Source: Paralvinella palmiformis (lineage: Eukaryota > Annelida > Polychaeta > Terebellida > Alvinellidae). Taken from it: a stretch of DNA of 64,000 nt. A program made the translations under genes and the position numbers. The notes under the pieces were generated by a model. The model ran no database searches and had not been told where the DNA came from. It worked only from the letters and a program-made list of their open reading frames with translations. Below are positions 23,134-33,199 of this stretch, one piece after another. The stretch spans positions 128,501 to 192,500 of the forward strand of contig JAODUP010000526.1 of NCBI GenBank assembly GCA_025642065.1, given 5' to 3'. How positions within the stretch are numbered: the first letter of the stretch is position 1; each line of letters begins with the position of its first letter.

Positions 23134-23529
23134 CGCTTGGCTTTCTTTCTTTCTGATCCTATTAATATTATCCCTTCTAGTTCTACTAGTACGCTTGTTT
23201 ATTGTGGAGTTCCAGTATAAATAGTTCGATTGCCACGTGAACAGTGTCGGCAACGCTCCTTTTTTCAGCTCGCGTTTCACTTTGAATCCCAACTTTTCCT
23301 GCATTTCTGTTGTAAAATCTGACGATTTGAAATGTTTCGAACACAAGAAGAATACTTTCTGGTATGCAGCCGGATTGAATTTATCCACGGACACTTCTAG
23401 ATCTGTCCCGCATCGGGCATACCACACACGGGCATCGGCCAAATTCTTAGGGAATGAATGAAAAGAAAATCTTTCCCCCCTTTTGCGTCCTGAATGCGAT
23501 CGACAACCGAGAGCGATACAATGAGGCAT
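23134..23529 (-). CDS. THAP-domain first exon 3
   Basis: The ATG at 23529 starts MPHCIALGCRS. Zinc ligands are C4-x4-C9 and C63-x2-H66 (FLCSKHF), with W36 and ALPTLF at 92-97. The exon is 132 codons, closing after KKESQA at donor AGCG/GTATGT (GT at 23133-23132), phase 0. Over the first 97 residues it is about three-quarters identical by eye to exon 4, so the two are a paralogous pair; even KKESQ and the donor are shared. No partner exon is visible before the next THAP exon downstream at 20705. Confidence 0.88.
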
Positions 23530-24141
23530 CTGGTTCAGTGACGGTTAATCCTCTTAAACCACAAAAGTTAGATCGCCCACTCTAGCAAACATAAGCCCGA
23601 TATATAACATGTACGCTTAATGGCTAGGCCAGAGCATCTGGCCCAGTTTGGAGAAGGCTACACGTGATCCTTGTGCACGTTGACGTCAGAGCATCTAATT
23701 GACCTTATTTTCTCCTTCGCTGTAATGGTTACCCACAGTAACTGGGAATATTTCAATATGTCTATGATGTCATGTATAGTTCGTGAATATTATTCTTTTT
23801 TAACGGGAAATTGGTGAGACCAAAGACCATTTATAAGCTCTCTGGCGAGACTAACAGATATATAGCTATTTGCTATGGGGGTGATTTTTATACAATATTT
23901 ACAACGATTGCACACGAGAGCGCCACTATCAGGAAAAACGCGTTGGGTTTATTTCAGTCAAGTCTATTTTCCCAAAGACACATTAATATTAGTTAATTAC
24001 AGGCTGCATGCATATGTTTTCTATATTCCTTTTAGGTCGGATAATCCCATCTTATGCCGTGTTTGTTGTTATAGCTACTTCATGTTATGATGCCATATAC
24101 ATCTAATATGTCACCCAGATCAACCTAACTATTAATGAAGC

Positions 24142-24172
<31 letters not shown>

Positions 24173-24228
24173 TTAACATCATGCACATTTATATTTATAA
24201 ACAGACATAAGCATAATAAATATATAGA

Positions 24229-24261
<33 letters not shown>

Positions 24262-24379
24262 GTATATTTTGGTTTGGACAAAAATTTCCCTGATTATGAT
24301 TTTGTTAAAGCTCAGAATTTATTCTGATAGCGAGGTTAAAGTCTTATATGGGCTGTAATATGTTAATCCCCTTTAATTA
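23530..24379. other. Upstream region of THAP exon 3 plus microsatellites
   Basis: Likely 5' UTR and promoter next to 23530 (fairly GC-rich to about 23700). (TA)n runs lie at 24144-24168 and 24239-24261, the second preceded by (CT)n. No ORF is convincing. Confidence 0.4.
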
Positions 24380-24720
24380 CCTGTAATTTTATTTACTGTT
24401 CAAATACAACATATATGATATAATATATACAATATGTTAATGCTACAATTTTAATTAAACTTGTATGGATTTTGTATTGTTTCACAATAAAGGATATAAT
24501 TATGTCTATTGACTATTTCACATCTTTTTATTTTTAAATTTGTCATGAATGTTTTTAATGTTATGTTAAGGGGGGATGCATTATATAAGCAATGCTTCAA
24601 GCATCCTCGATCCTTTTCAACATTCTACATGTGTTTGCTTTCATTAAAATTATGTATTATGAATGGTGAAATAAGTTAATAGAATTGAAAGTTGTAATTT
24701 TTATTATAAATGCAATTACC
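24380..24720 (+). repeat. LINE 3'-UTR copy
   Basis: Matches 19806-20060 of the LINE at 17435 in order: TTTACTGTTCAAATACAACA, ATATATGATATAA, GGATGCATTATATAAGCAAT, GCTTCAAGCAT. No coding part is attached, so it is a 5'-truncated copy. Confidence 0.7.
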
Positions 24721-24929
24721 AGGGAATTAATTGAGCAATATATTTTGTACATATTGTAAAATATGTGTATGCCTTAATTACATCTTTTTAAATAAATATA
24801 TGTTTATAGATATTGAAGCAATCAGATAAGTTCATTTTTATTTGCATGTCCTATGGCTGTAGAACGTGTTGAATATCCTAAATGTTAGGACAAATTTTGC
24901 TTGAATAGAACTAATTTAATAAATACATA

Positions 24930-26113
24930 TGAACCTAAACAGGTGTGTTTCTAGAAGAGATTTAAAATTATTAAGGGATGACACATTTCTAATACCTGCC
25001 AGCAACCTATTACACAAAACGGGGGGGGGGCGGCTGCAACACTCGATGCACAATCACCATAAGACTTGACCTGAGACACTGGCACCTGCAATAGTATCTG
25101 AGTGGATGAACTGAGTTTTCAGAAAGACTTTCTAATGGACACCATGCAGGTCACACAGGTATTCTGGCACCATATCATTAATAGATTTATAAGTTATTTA
25201 TACAAACTTGAAATGGATACGTGTCTAACACAGTAACAGGTAGCCAATGTAGTTTTTGAAGAATTGGGGTGATGTGATCATATTTTCAAGTATTTGTCAC
25301 TATTCTGAATTCACTGAAGGTGACTACTGTTTTAATCAGATATGCCATATAATAGGGAGTTACAATAATGTTAAAGTTAAATGAGATGTAACAAAGGCAT
25401 GAACTACATTTACAAGTGCTTCTTGTGTCAAGAATGCTTTTAAACAGAGTGGATGTTCTTAAGATGGTAGTAGGCATACTGATGTGACATGTTCATATAT
25501 GTTAATACATTGGTCAAAAATAACCCGTAGATTTTTTACTGACCCATTAGGGGTAAGGGAAGATGCACCCATCTGTAATGCTGGTGTATTTCGGGATTTA
25601 ACACAATGTGGTGATGCCAAATATATATATAATATTTGTTTTATTATCATTTAGTTGTAGAAGATTTTGAGTCATCCATAGCCGAATATCAGCAATACAA
25701 TGTTCTAAATTCTTCAAGGAAGAGGAAACATTTAACTCATTGTCGGGATCCAGTGATATACACAACTGGGTGTCATCAGCATACAAGTGACATTTAACCC
25801 CATATCGCTGTGCAATGATCCCAAGAGGACGGGTATACATTGTGAAAACCAGAGGACCAAGAACTGAACTTAGTGGTACACCAGATAACAAAAACTGAAG
25901 GTCAGATAAAATACCATGAACAGACACTTTCTGGGAGTGTTGTTTCAGATAGGATTGAAACAATTCAAGTACTTTACCTGACAGACCAAACATGTCTTTT
26001 AACCTAGAGAAAAGTACAGTATGGTCAATTGGAACGATCGAAGAAGATCTAGGAGATTTATTTGTCTTCCAAACACTATCCTCAATGTATACAACAAGCC
26101 CGTGATTGATCAC
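24930..26113 (-). mobile_element. L2/CR1-like LINE, 3' half
   Basis: Covers the reverse-transcriptase palm (see next entry) and an antisense 3' region running to about 24930, including a G-run at 25021-25030. The plus-strand LINE at 58690 is a close relative. Confidence 0.8.
25598..26113 (-). pseudogene. LINE reverse transcriptase fragment (YADD)
   Basis: Encodes RT motifs LSGVPLSSVLGPLVFTMYT and CHLYADDTQLCISLDP with the catalytic YADD intact. A frame break near 25600 separates it from the post-RT segment at 25459-25650 (SLTPNGSVKNLRVIFDQ). The N-terminal side is non-homologous and truncated. Not functional. Confidence 0.85.
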
Positions 26114-26219
26114 TAATAATTAACCACAAATTAGTAACAATTAGAGTTCATGCATTCAGTCTGAACTATAACATACAACTTACTATCAATAATCCATCTA
26201 AACACAAATGGATTTGAGT

Positions 26220-26494
26220 GACTGACCATGATAAGTGTTTAGATTCAGTCTGTTTAGGCTATAGCCTGGTTCAGTATAGTGTGGAAGTGGATATATAACA
26301 GGAGGCGTGTATGGTTCCTGATTAATTGGACTGAAGATGTAATACGTTTGATTACTTCCTGCAGTAACTCCGCTAGAACTTCATCCATAACATACATAGA
26401 CCCTTCACCATCCATGTGAAAATTCAAGCTAAGTTTTAATGCTGTATTTGTTAGAACCCGAAATATTATCAATGGTAACTAACTGCCCAATTTA
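26220..26494 (-). pseudogene. Unrecognised exon-like segment with frame breaks
   Basis: After an acceptor-like AAATTGGGCAG, three successive frames each give protein-like sequence: LVTIDNISGSNKYSIKT; then MDGEGSMYVMDEVLAELLQE, helix-like; then INQEPYTPPVIYPLPHYTEP to a stop. Single-base shifts join them at about 26440 and 26320. I do not recognise the family. It lies on the THAP strand downstream of THAP exon 4 and could be a decayed partner exon or a transposon relic. Confidence 0.3.
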
Positions 26495-26510
26495 TTAAAT
26501 AATTGATGTA

Positions 26511-27405
26511 AGCTAGACTGGAACATTTAGTTTGATCTTAAGCATGGCATTTAATTTAATTATTTCTAAATAGCTGGCATTTTATTCTTTTCATTTAACC
26601 ATGTTCAATATGTTATGAAAATGGTTAAATAAAAGAATAAAATAAAGACTGAAATATATGTTTGCATTGAATAATTTTACTAGAGGGGTGATCTAACATT
26701 ATTGATATCTTTGTCTAAATGTATTAAACCAGCTACTGCATGTGTCTATGTAGATCTAGATCCATCACATCCTATGTGTCAATATGAACTGTCATTATGA
26801 AATAGCTAAGTTCAAATAAATTAGTGCTCCCCCATTCACATTACATAGTAGTTATGTTTGAGCAAATGTGATTAAAAATGTCCTTGTACTCATACATGTA
26901 CTCATAAAAAAATGTACTCATACTTGAGTACTTTCCCATGTACTTGGCCCCAACCTGGTCATCAACACGCCAGGAATGTTGAATCGAACATCGATGAAGG
27001 CATAGACAAGTCACTGGACACTTACAGGCAAGAATGCTACTATATATACTTCTTATTGTTCAAACAGCAATAAAAATCCCATTAACATGTACACAATTTA
27101 CGCAGCTACTTAGAGTGGGCTTATGACATACATGGGTATTGTTATTGTATGATTGTACTGATGGCTGGGCTATGTTTTCCTAGGTTAGGGCTGCCTATTG
27201 ACTATAATTTATTTATTACTGTTAGGCATTACTTTCCTTTGATAATTATTTCTTCTAGATTAAATTATCTAAATAGGTCACGTGTGAACTAAATTACACA
27301 TCAAACATTTATATTTAATGAAAAGGTACAATCATTTTTTTAGGTTTGCTGTTTGTACCATGCGCAGGATATCAGGTACACATGCACATTACCAACACGC
27401 CCTTC
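26511..27405. other. Intergenic, no feature seen
   Basis: AT-rich; short TGTACTCATAC repeats near 26890-26930. No gene recognised. Confidence 0.45.
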
Positions 27406-28071
27406 TGTCTGATGAAGTCAAAGGCGATACATTCCATGAGGATCAGGGACAAGCCCCATGAGCCCTAGGTCTACCTGATCAAAGAGACAGCTGATGTCTA
27501 CTGTACTCATTGCACATGGATGGCAGGGTAAAATTAAATTAAAAATACATATGAGATTAAAATTAGTTTTGAATAGGTATTAAATGTTGTCAATTGATAG
27601 ATCTCAATTAGCTTGAGATTACTGTACAACCCATTACTTGATATATTATATGAATGTAAGATAAATGAAGACATAACAACAAACTAGTGGTGGTAAATAA
27701 TATTTATTATTACTAAATATTAATCACACATTTTAAGTTTGAGTCCTTTATCTACATATATTTATTTAACAAATAATTAGTTTGTCTTAGTTACTATCCA
27801 GAGCTTGCCATTACATAATATCTTACTTGCCCATCACGCCTGCTTGTTCACAAAATATTTATTGTTGTTCAGACTAGGTGACGTTTGCAGCCACGTTGCT
27901 GCTCTGTTGTTTAAAGTGGAAATAGCAGTGAAGATGCGACTAACCAAGACATCTTTCACCTCTGAAGCATGCAAATGGAGTGCCACCTTCTGCAAGCAGC
28001 TGGGGTCCCTATCACTACAAGATATGATAGAGGAAGGCCTTCTGCTAGGCAACTTCACTTCTTCCAGCTAA
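27406..28071 (+). pseudogene. SWIM-type zinc-finger gene relic A (two exons)
   Basis: Exon 27406-27527 encodes MKSKAIHSMRIRDKPHEP, stop, VYLIKETADVYCTHCTWMAG. It ends GG/GTAAAA in phase 2. The next exon begins after TTGTTCAG at 27873 with LGDVCSHVAALLFKVEIAV. Joined, this is the SWIM motif CxC...CxH (HCxCMAGLGxVCSHVAALLF), a zinc-binding fold common in invertebrate SWIM/YqaJ-type predicted proteins. Two lesions mark it as dead: a TAG at 27466-27468 where a Trp is expected, and Trp (TGG, 27517-27519) in place of the second zinc Cys. The rest of the gene is not seen. Confidence 0.75.
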
Positions 28072-28349
28072 CAAGCCAAACACACCATCAGATGGCAGTC
28101 GTGTAAAAATAGTCTTGCTGGTTGCCTTTCAAGAACTGTTCCTCTCTCAGTCATGGTCTGCTGGTTCTCTGTCTGCAGCTTTCCCATCTGACTGATGTAC
28201 CCATCATGTATGTCTGTAACATATATATTGGACTATATATATATATTGTTGAAAGCTTGAAGTTGAAATTATATACAAATATTACATGTTTGATGGTAAC
28301 ATAAAATGTTGTTGTTCAATATCACATGTAAAACAAAGTTTATATTAAA

Positions 28350-28387
<38 letters not shown>

Positions 28388-28761
28388 TGGTATTTCAACA
28401 CATGATGGTTACTTTGTTCATTGACAAGCCATAAAATATTCAATTAAATACAAACAGATCAACTGTCCTTACCAGTATCAGCACAGCTGGCATTTTCATG
28501 ACCATTAGATTCCATCTCTGTGCCTGATGACTATGAGAACATCGATAGATCCAGGAGGATCGATGCTACTTCATCTCTCACATTCTCCTACTTCTGGCAT
28601 ACACATATCTTCAGCCTCACAAACCTTGACTTCTTTCCTTCTGGATTTAACATGTCACTGGTAGTGTAGCCCATATGTAAAGATGGTACATACCGGTAGT
28701 TGGGACTACAGACATCAGTGCTAGCTTTACCTGTAAAAATACACACTGATAATAATTTGGC
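28072..28761. other. Intergenic with TA microsatellite
   Basis: (TA)n at 28361-28383; no other feature recognised. Confidence 0.5.
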
Positions 28762-28871
28762 AGGGTTGGTTTTTTACTGTAAAAAAACTATTTTTACAGT
28801 ACATTGTAAAAAACTATTAATAACCATAAAAAACATAAAATACTATAAAAAAACCTCATTTATTATAAATA

Positions 28872-29727
28872 TAAGCCAATAAGCCTGATGAGGTCAAAAA
28901 CCAAAACAAACCAGCTGTGCTTTGCATTGTGGGATTTATAGGGGCTGAGCGATAATACTGTGATAATCCTGCCATTTTAACCTTACACGTCAATGTTCTG
29001 GATCTGTTATAATCATACCAAAAACTAACTTCTGCATACCGTTTAACTCTGCTTCGACATTGAAAAAGCCGGCACTGTTGAAAAATTGTATTCCAAAACT
29101 GAAAATCAGATTATAACTATATGCTAATCGTCTGTCATTGCTACTTTATAAATGATAGTAAAGTGTGGTATTCAACATTGTAAACCATAGTACAATAATA
29201 TTCACTGCACATAACAAAGACTGTTAAAATGTGGTGTTCGTATCACACTAAAATTATATTTAACAAAAAGAAGAATAGATCCAGTATATTGGTAAATTAT
29301 TTATGGATATAATAATATGGTAAATTGCACTTTATTTCCAATATTATTATCTATGATCTGATGGATAATATTAATGTTAAATTACATGTTATTTGCTCCT
29401 TTCATTGTTTCAGTCAATCCTTACACTAACACTAATTTAAAAAAATTGACTCGCAGATTGTCATTTCGAATTAAAACTACCCAACGCTTTCTCAACATTT
29501 CATCCTGCTGCCAACACAATTATGTTTATATTGCTTACTAGTGGCATGACAATACGGTATGCAGGAGTTAGTTTTTGGCATGATTATAACAGATCCGGAA
29601 CATTGACGTTTAAGGTTAAAATGGCGGGATTATCACAGTATTATCGCTCAGTGGACCCCCTATAAATCCCACAATTCCAAGCGGGCCTGGTTTGTTTTGA
29701 TTTTTGACGTCATCATGCAATGGGTCT
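28872..29727. mobile_element. Long-terminal-inverted-repeat (foldback) element
   Basis: A left arm of about 172 bp (28872-29043) and a right arm of about 176 bp (29552-29727) are inverse and highly similar. Shared words include AAAACAAACCAG, TGTGGGATTTATAGGGG, GAGCGATAATACTGTGATAA, CGTCAATGTTC and ATCTGTTATAATCAT. About 500 bp lies between the arms with no ORF. No matched target duplication was found, so the superfamily is unassigned. Confidence 0.8.
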
Positions 29728-30691
29728 ATTCAACTAGTTTTAATGAATGACGTTCAATACATTTATGTGATAGTGTTTTTCACATACATGATTTTTTATT
29801 AACACACTGCTCAATATTTGAGACATGAATTTGTACATGAATACTAGGAATATAGCAAAATAATGACATTTATCGTTTCTTCTGCACACGAAGTGAATAT
29901 TGTCTATCTGAATAGTTAATAGTCTAATTCAGCATTGCCTCTGAGAATTCTATAGCAGAATACCAGCTTAAAAGCTTTACTGCTTCCTAGAAGATTGCGC
30001 AATTTAGTGTGAATATTTCCAAAGTTGGAAATTATTCGCTCAATTGATGCTGATGAAACTGAATTCATGGAACATTTTGTGTAGTGGACTTGCATTCTGG
30101 CAGCATTATTAGCTTGCTGGTGATCACACTTTTTGCACTTTGCATATTTCTTATTTCCAACAGCAACATGTAAAAATTAATAATCTATACTTTAAGCCAA
30201 CATGCAGGTATGTATCAATGTGATATAATGATGATGATTATGAGAAAGTGTAACACTGCTTCACATTAAATTCAGACTGGCTTTCTGTACTGAGGCAAAA
30301 TGAAGTCACATGTCAACACTATGATATGTCACCTGGGTATTGAAGTCACATGTTAAAAACATTACAATACATGTATGTGTCAACATTGGATAGACGTTAT
30401 TCTGAGAGTAATAGATTATCTACCATATACACAAGTAGTAATTACCCACATGCCAGATATAGTTAACTAATTAGTGAAGGGGTTAACTAGACTGGATATT
30501 GGGTTATCATAATGTGGATTAGTCTGTTAACTCAATTGCTGTATTACATATTGTATGTATTACAGTCATGTTGTAATATTGTTATAATTTTACAGCTGCA
30601 TTTGATTTAAATTGAGTTTTTTACAAGTCAGTGTAAAAAACTGTTTTTTACAAGTCGGTGTAAAAAACTGTTTTTTACATGACGTTAATAA

Positions 30692-31423
30692 CAGGGTTGG
30701 TCCCTTTCAACCACCCCCAGTTAAAGCCAGCGGTTTTAATTGGCTTTAGCTGGCCTGGCTTTTACTATCCAAGTGGCTGATTGATTGATTGATTACAATG
30801 TTTTGGATAGCTAGAAGAGAACTCTGAGAAGAACACTTTTACATATATTTATTCACAATTACATTAAAAACATAATTTCCTTGAAAATATTGCAGGCATA
30901 GAATGCATGTGCAATTTGTTTATCTAGCTTAGCTTTCATCTTGGAATCATTTGACATGCCATATTTCATCACACTAGGTTGCTGGAGTTTTGCCGTTTTG
31001 GTGTGGATTCATTCAAATCATGATTCATGGCTGGTTTTATCATTCTCAATACAATCAAATGTTCTCTTCTTTGGAATATTGCGAAGGGCTGGACATTTCA
31101 GTCGTAGAACTCTGTTACTAATATCACTTTGACACTCCTTGCATTGAGCAGTATATGGCACTTTATAACAGGTTTTAGAATGTATTACATTTTATGATTC
31201 AAATTCTCTTTTCTCCCAATTTATATCCCCTTCATGCTATATTGAAGATACCCATGATGCTAACCATGTGTATCTATAATTTCATGTGAGAGATTAGCAG
31301 ATATCTTGGTACAGTGTAATTAGAAACACCAAAAACAACTAGAGAAAATATCATTAATCAATCAGCCAATAAAAGCCACGAGCCCAACTAATACTCATAT
31401 TAGCCAGCTCTTGGCCAACCCTG
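30692..31423. mobile_element. hAT element nested in a related hAT copy
   Basis: Termini CAGGGTTGG and CCAACCCTG with a perfect 8-bp duplication GTTAATAA (30684-30691 and 31424-31431). No transposase frame. Removing it reconnects the GTAAAAAACTG-rich sequence to the right end of the outer element. Confidence 0.85.
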
Positions 31424-31483
31424 GTTAATAACCATTAATTAACAGTGTTAATAACGTCTGTGAACAAAAAACTGCCAACCCTG

Positions 31484-31940
31484 CAACCCTATTATATTAC
31501 TAAAATAGACATGATTACAGCCAACATCTAGTATCAGGCAAAATAGCAACCTGTTTTGTATTACTATGTAATAACCTTCACTGGTTGCAGAATCCTTATT
31601 TATCTGTGAAAGCAACCTTGAACAGGTGTATTTTTAGAACGGGTTTTTAATTTTCAAGAGACAGCATTTCAAATATATTCAGTCTAGTCAGTACCAGTCA
31701 AGTGAAATATATATTTAGTATTGAGGTATCTTTTAATGGCAAATTTCCGGATTCTGTTTTGTGAATGGAGGGGCCGGGCCAGTGAACGGAAAGGTAGTGA
31801 CAGCGTCCGTCAGCTACCCCATATGATACGGTCGACATAACAAAGACCAAAGCCTATTTTGCAGTAAAATATGTTTATGTAACTGCTACCAGTACTCATA
31901 ACTGGTAACATTAAATGCTAGTAATTGAAACTGTTCAAAC
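31484..31940. other. Intergenic, small LINE remnant
   Basis: 31600-31690 shares AACAGGTGTATTTTTAGAA-like words with the LINE 3' region at 24940. Nothing else is recognised. Confidence 0.35.
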
Positions 31941-32057
31941 CTTAAATGAAATGCCGTCCACAAACTCGGTCATTGATGGTTGGAACTTCAACTTCAGAAC
32001 TTGGGTACCAATGACAATGTATGTTGAATGTTGATCGGATTCAGCCAAAGTTGTCAT
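31941..32057 (-). CDS. Possible 39-codon first exon, unknown protein
   Basis: The ATG at 32057 opens MTTLAESDQHSTYIVIGTQV and runs to GISFK at donor TTTAAG/GTTTGA (GT at 31940-31939), phase 0 like the THAP exons. It lies about 280 bp past the donor of THAP exon 4. No domain is recognised. It may be chance, a separate small gene, or part of THAP-gene transcription. Confidence 0.25.
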
Positions 32058-32338
32058 CGTTTTTCTTCTTTCGGAATGAGATGAAAGGACAACGAACTCC
32101 GCACAACGACCAGGAAAACCCCGCAACAACACACGACACCACCATAATTAAATATTCGAACTATTTTAAAGAATAAATAGCTGACAACTTGTCTTGTTTT
32201 GCCAACCAGTCCGCAGCAAATTATCACATGACTTCACGTGTGACGTCACTGTGAAACTGTCTGTTAGCTAGCCCTAGGGGAGCAATGTGAATGTATGTGT
32301 AATAAATTAAAATGTAAATGTACAAAACATAAACATAC

Positions 32339-32740
32339 CTCTTGACTTTCTTTCTTCGTGGTTCTTTTTATGATAGCAGTTCGACGATTTGTTGTGAAGC
32401 TGGAACATGAAGCCTTTGTCATTGATTTTGAAGATGTCGATTGCCTTGAGAATAACGTCGGCAACGCCCCTTCTTTCAACTTGCGTTTCACTTTGAAGCC
32501 CAACTTTTCTTTAGTTTCGGTTGTGAAATCTGACGGACTGAAATGCTTCGAACACAAGAATAATCTATTCCGGAATAAAGCAGGATTGAATTTATCCACA
32601 GACACATGTAAATCTTTCCCACATCGAGCATACCACACACGCGCATCGGCCACATTCTTCGGGAATAGATGAAATGAAAAGCTTTCCCCTCTTTTACGCG
32701 AAGAATCCGATGAACAACCGACAGCACTACAGTAAGGCAT
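32339..32740 (-). CDS. THAP-domain first exon 4
   Basis: The ATG at 32740 starts MPYCSAVGCSS. Zinc ligands are C4-x4-C9 and C63-x2-H66 (FLCSKHF), with W36 and ALPTLF at 92-97, then a Ser/Thr/Lys-rich linker ending KKESQE. It is 134 codons, closing at GAG/GTATGT (GT at 32338-32337), phase 0. It is the paralogue of exon 3 and the most upstream of the four single-exon THAP domains on this strand. All catalytic-type features of the fold are intact, so this is not an obviously decayed copy. Its 3' partner is not seen locally. Confidence 0.88.
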
Positions 32741-33199
32741 TTTGTTGATCCACAGTTGCTTCCACAAAAAAACGTGAAATTATTTCAGTAATACACAAAA
32801 TGGCGGAGATATTAACGCTAAAGAGCAAGTATAATCCGCGTCAGTCTAGAGGGCGCTCATATGACGTCAAAGCATTTGAGCTTGCTCCTTCCCGCCGTCG
32901 AATATGGCTTCCGGTGCAGCCGTAATGGCGGCCCTCCAGTAAATTATATTATTTCTCTATATCTATGGTATCAAGTACATTTTTTAGTTACTGTTCTAAG
33001 CATTACATATTTAAGAATTTTTTTCTGAGGGTGAACTATTCCTTAAATGTCCAATATAGTTGTTGCCACTGCCCACTGATAGGTTTTCATTTAATTAGGC
33101 AACATGTTAGTGTCAGCATTAGCTGTATCGCTACCATTCATCAGTATTTGATTTAGAGAACTGAAAGAAATAATCTCTTGATTCCATGATATAAAAATT
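32741..33199. other. Upstream region of THAP exon 4
   Basis: More GC-rich than its surroundings up to about 32940 (AAATGGCGGAG, GGGCGCTC, CCCGCCGTCG), which fits a promoter and 5' UTR for the minus-strand exon. No defined motif was assigned. Confidence 0.4.

Larger units (their letters stand above)
28762..31483. mobile_element. Composite bounded by CAGGGTTGG hAT-type ends
   Basis: Left terminus CAGGGTTGGTTTTTTAC at 28762 and right terminus AAACTGCCAACCCTG ending 31483. TTTTTTACA/GTAAAAAACTG words recur near both ends. The flanks do not show an 8-bp duplication, so the two ends may belong to different copies. It contains a long-inverted-repeat element and a clean nested hAT. Confidence 0.45.

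Noticed and set aside
32057..32145. Overlapping frame MVVSCVVAGF as another THAP start
   Set aside because: Only the first Cys fits; the rest of the C2CH pattern and the AVPTIF box are absent in every frame.
32358..32672. 104-codon plus ORF
   Set aside because: Antisense shadow of THAP exon 4; the minus strand carries all THAP zinc ligands.
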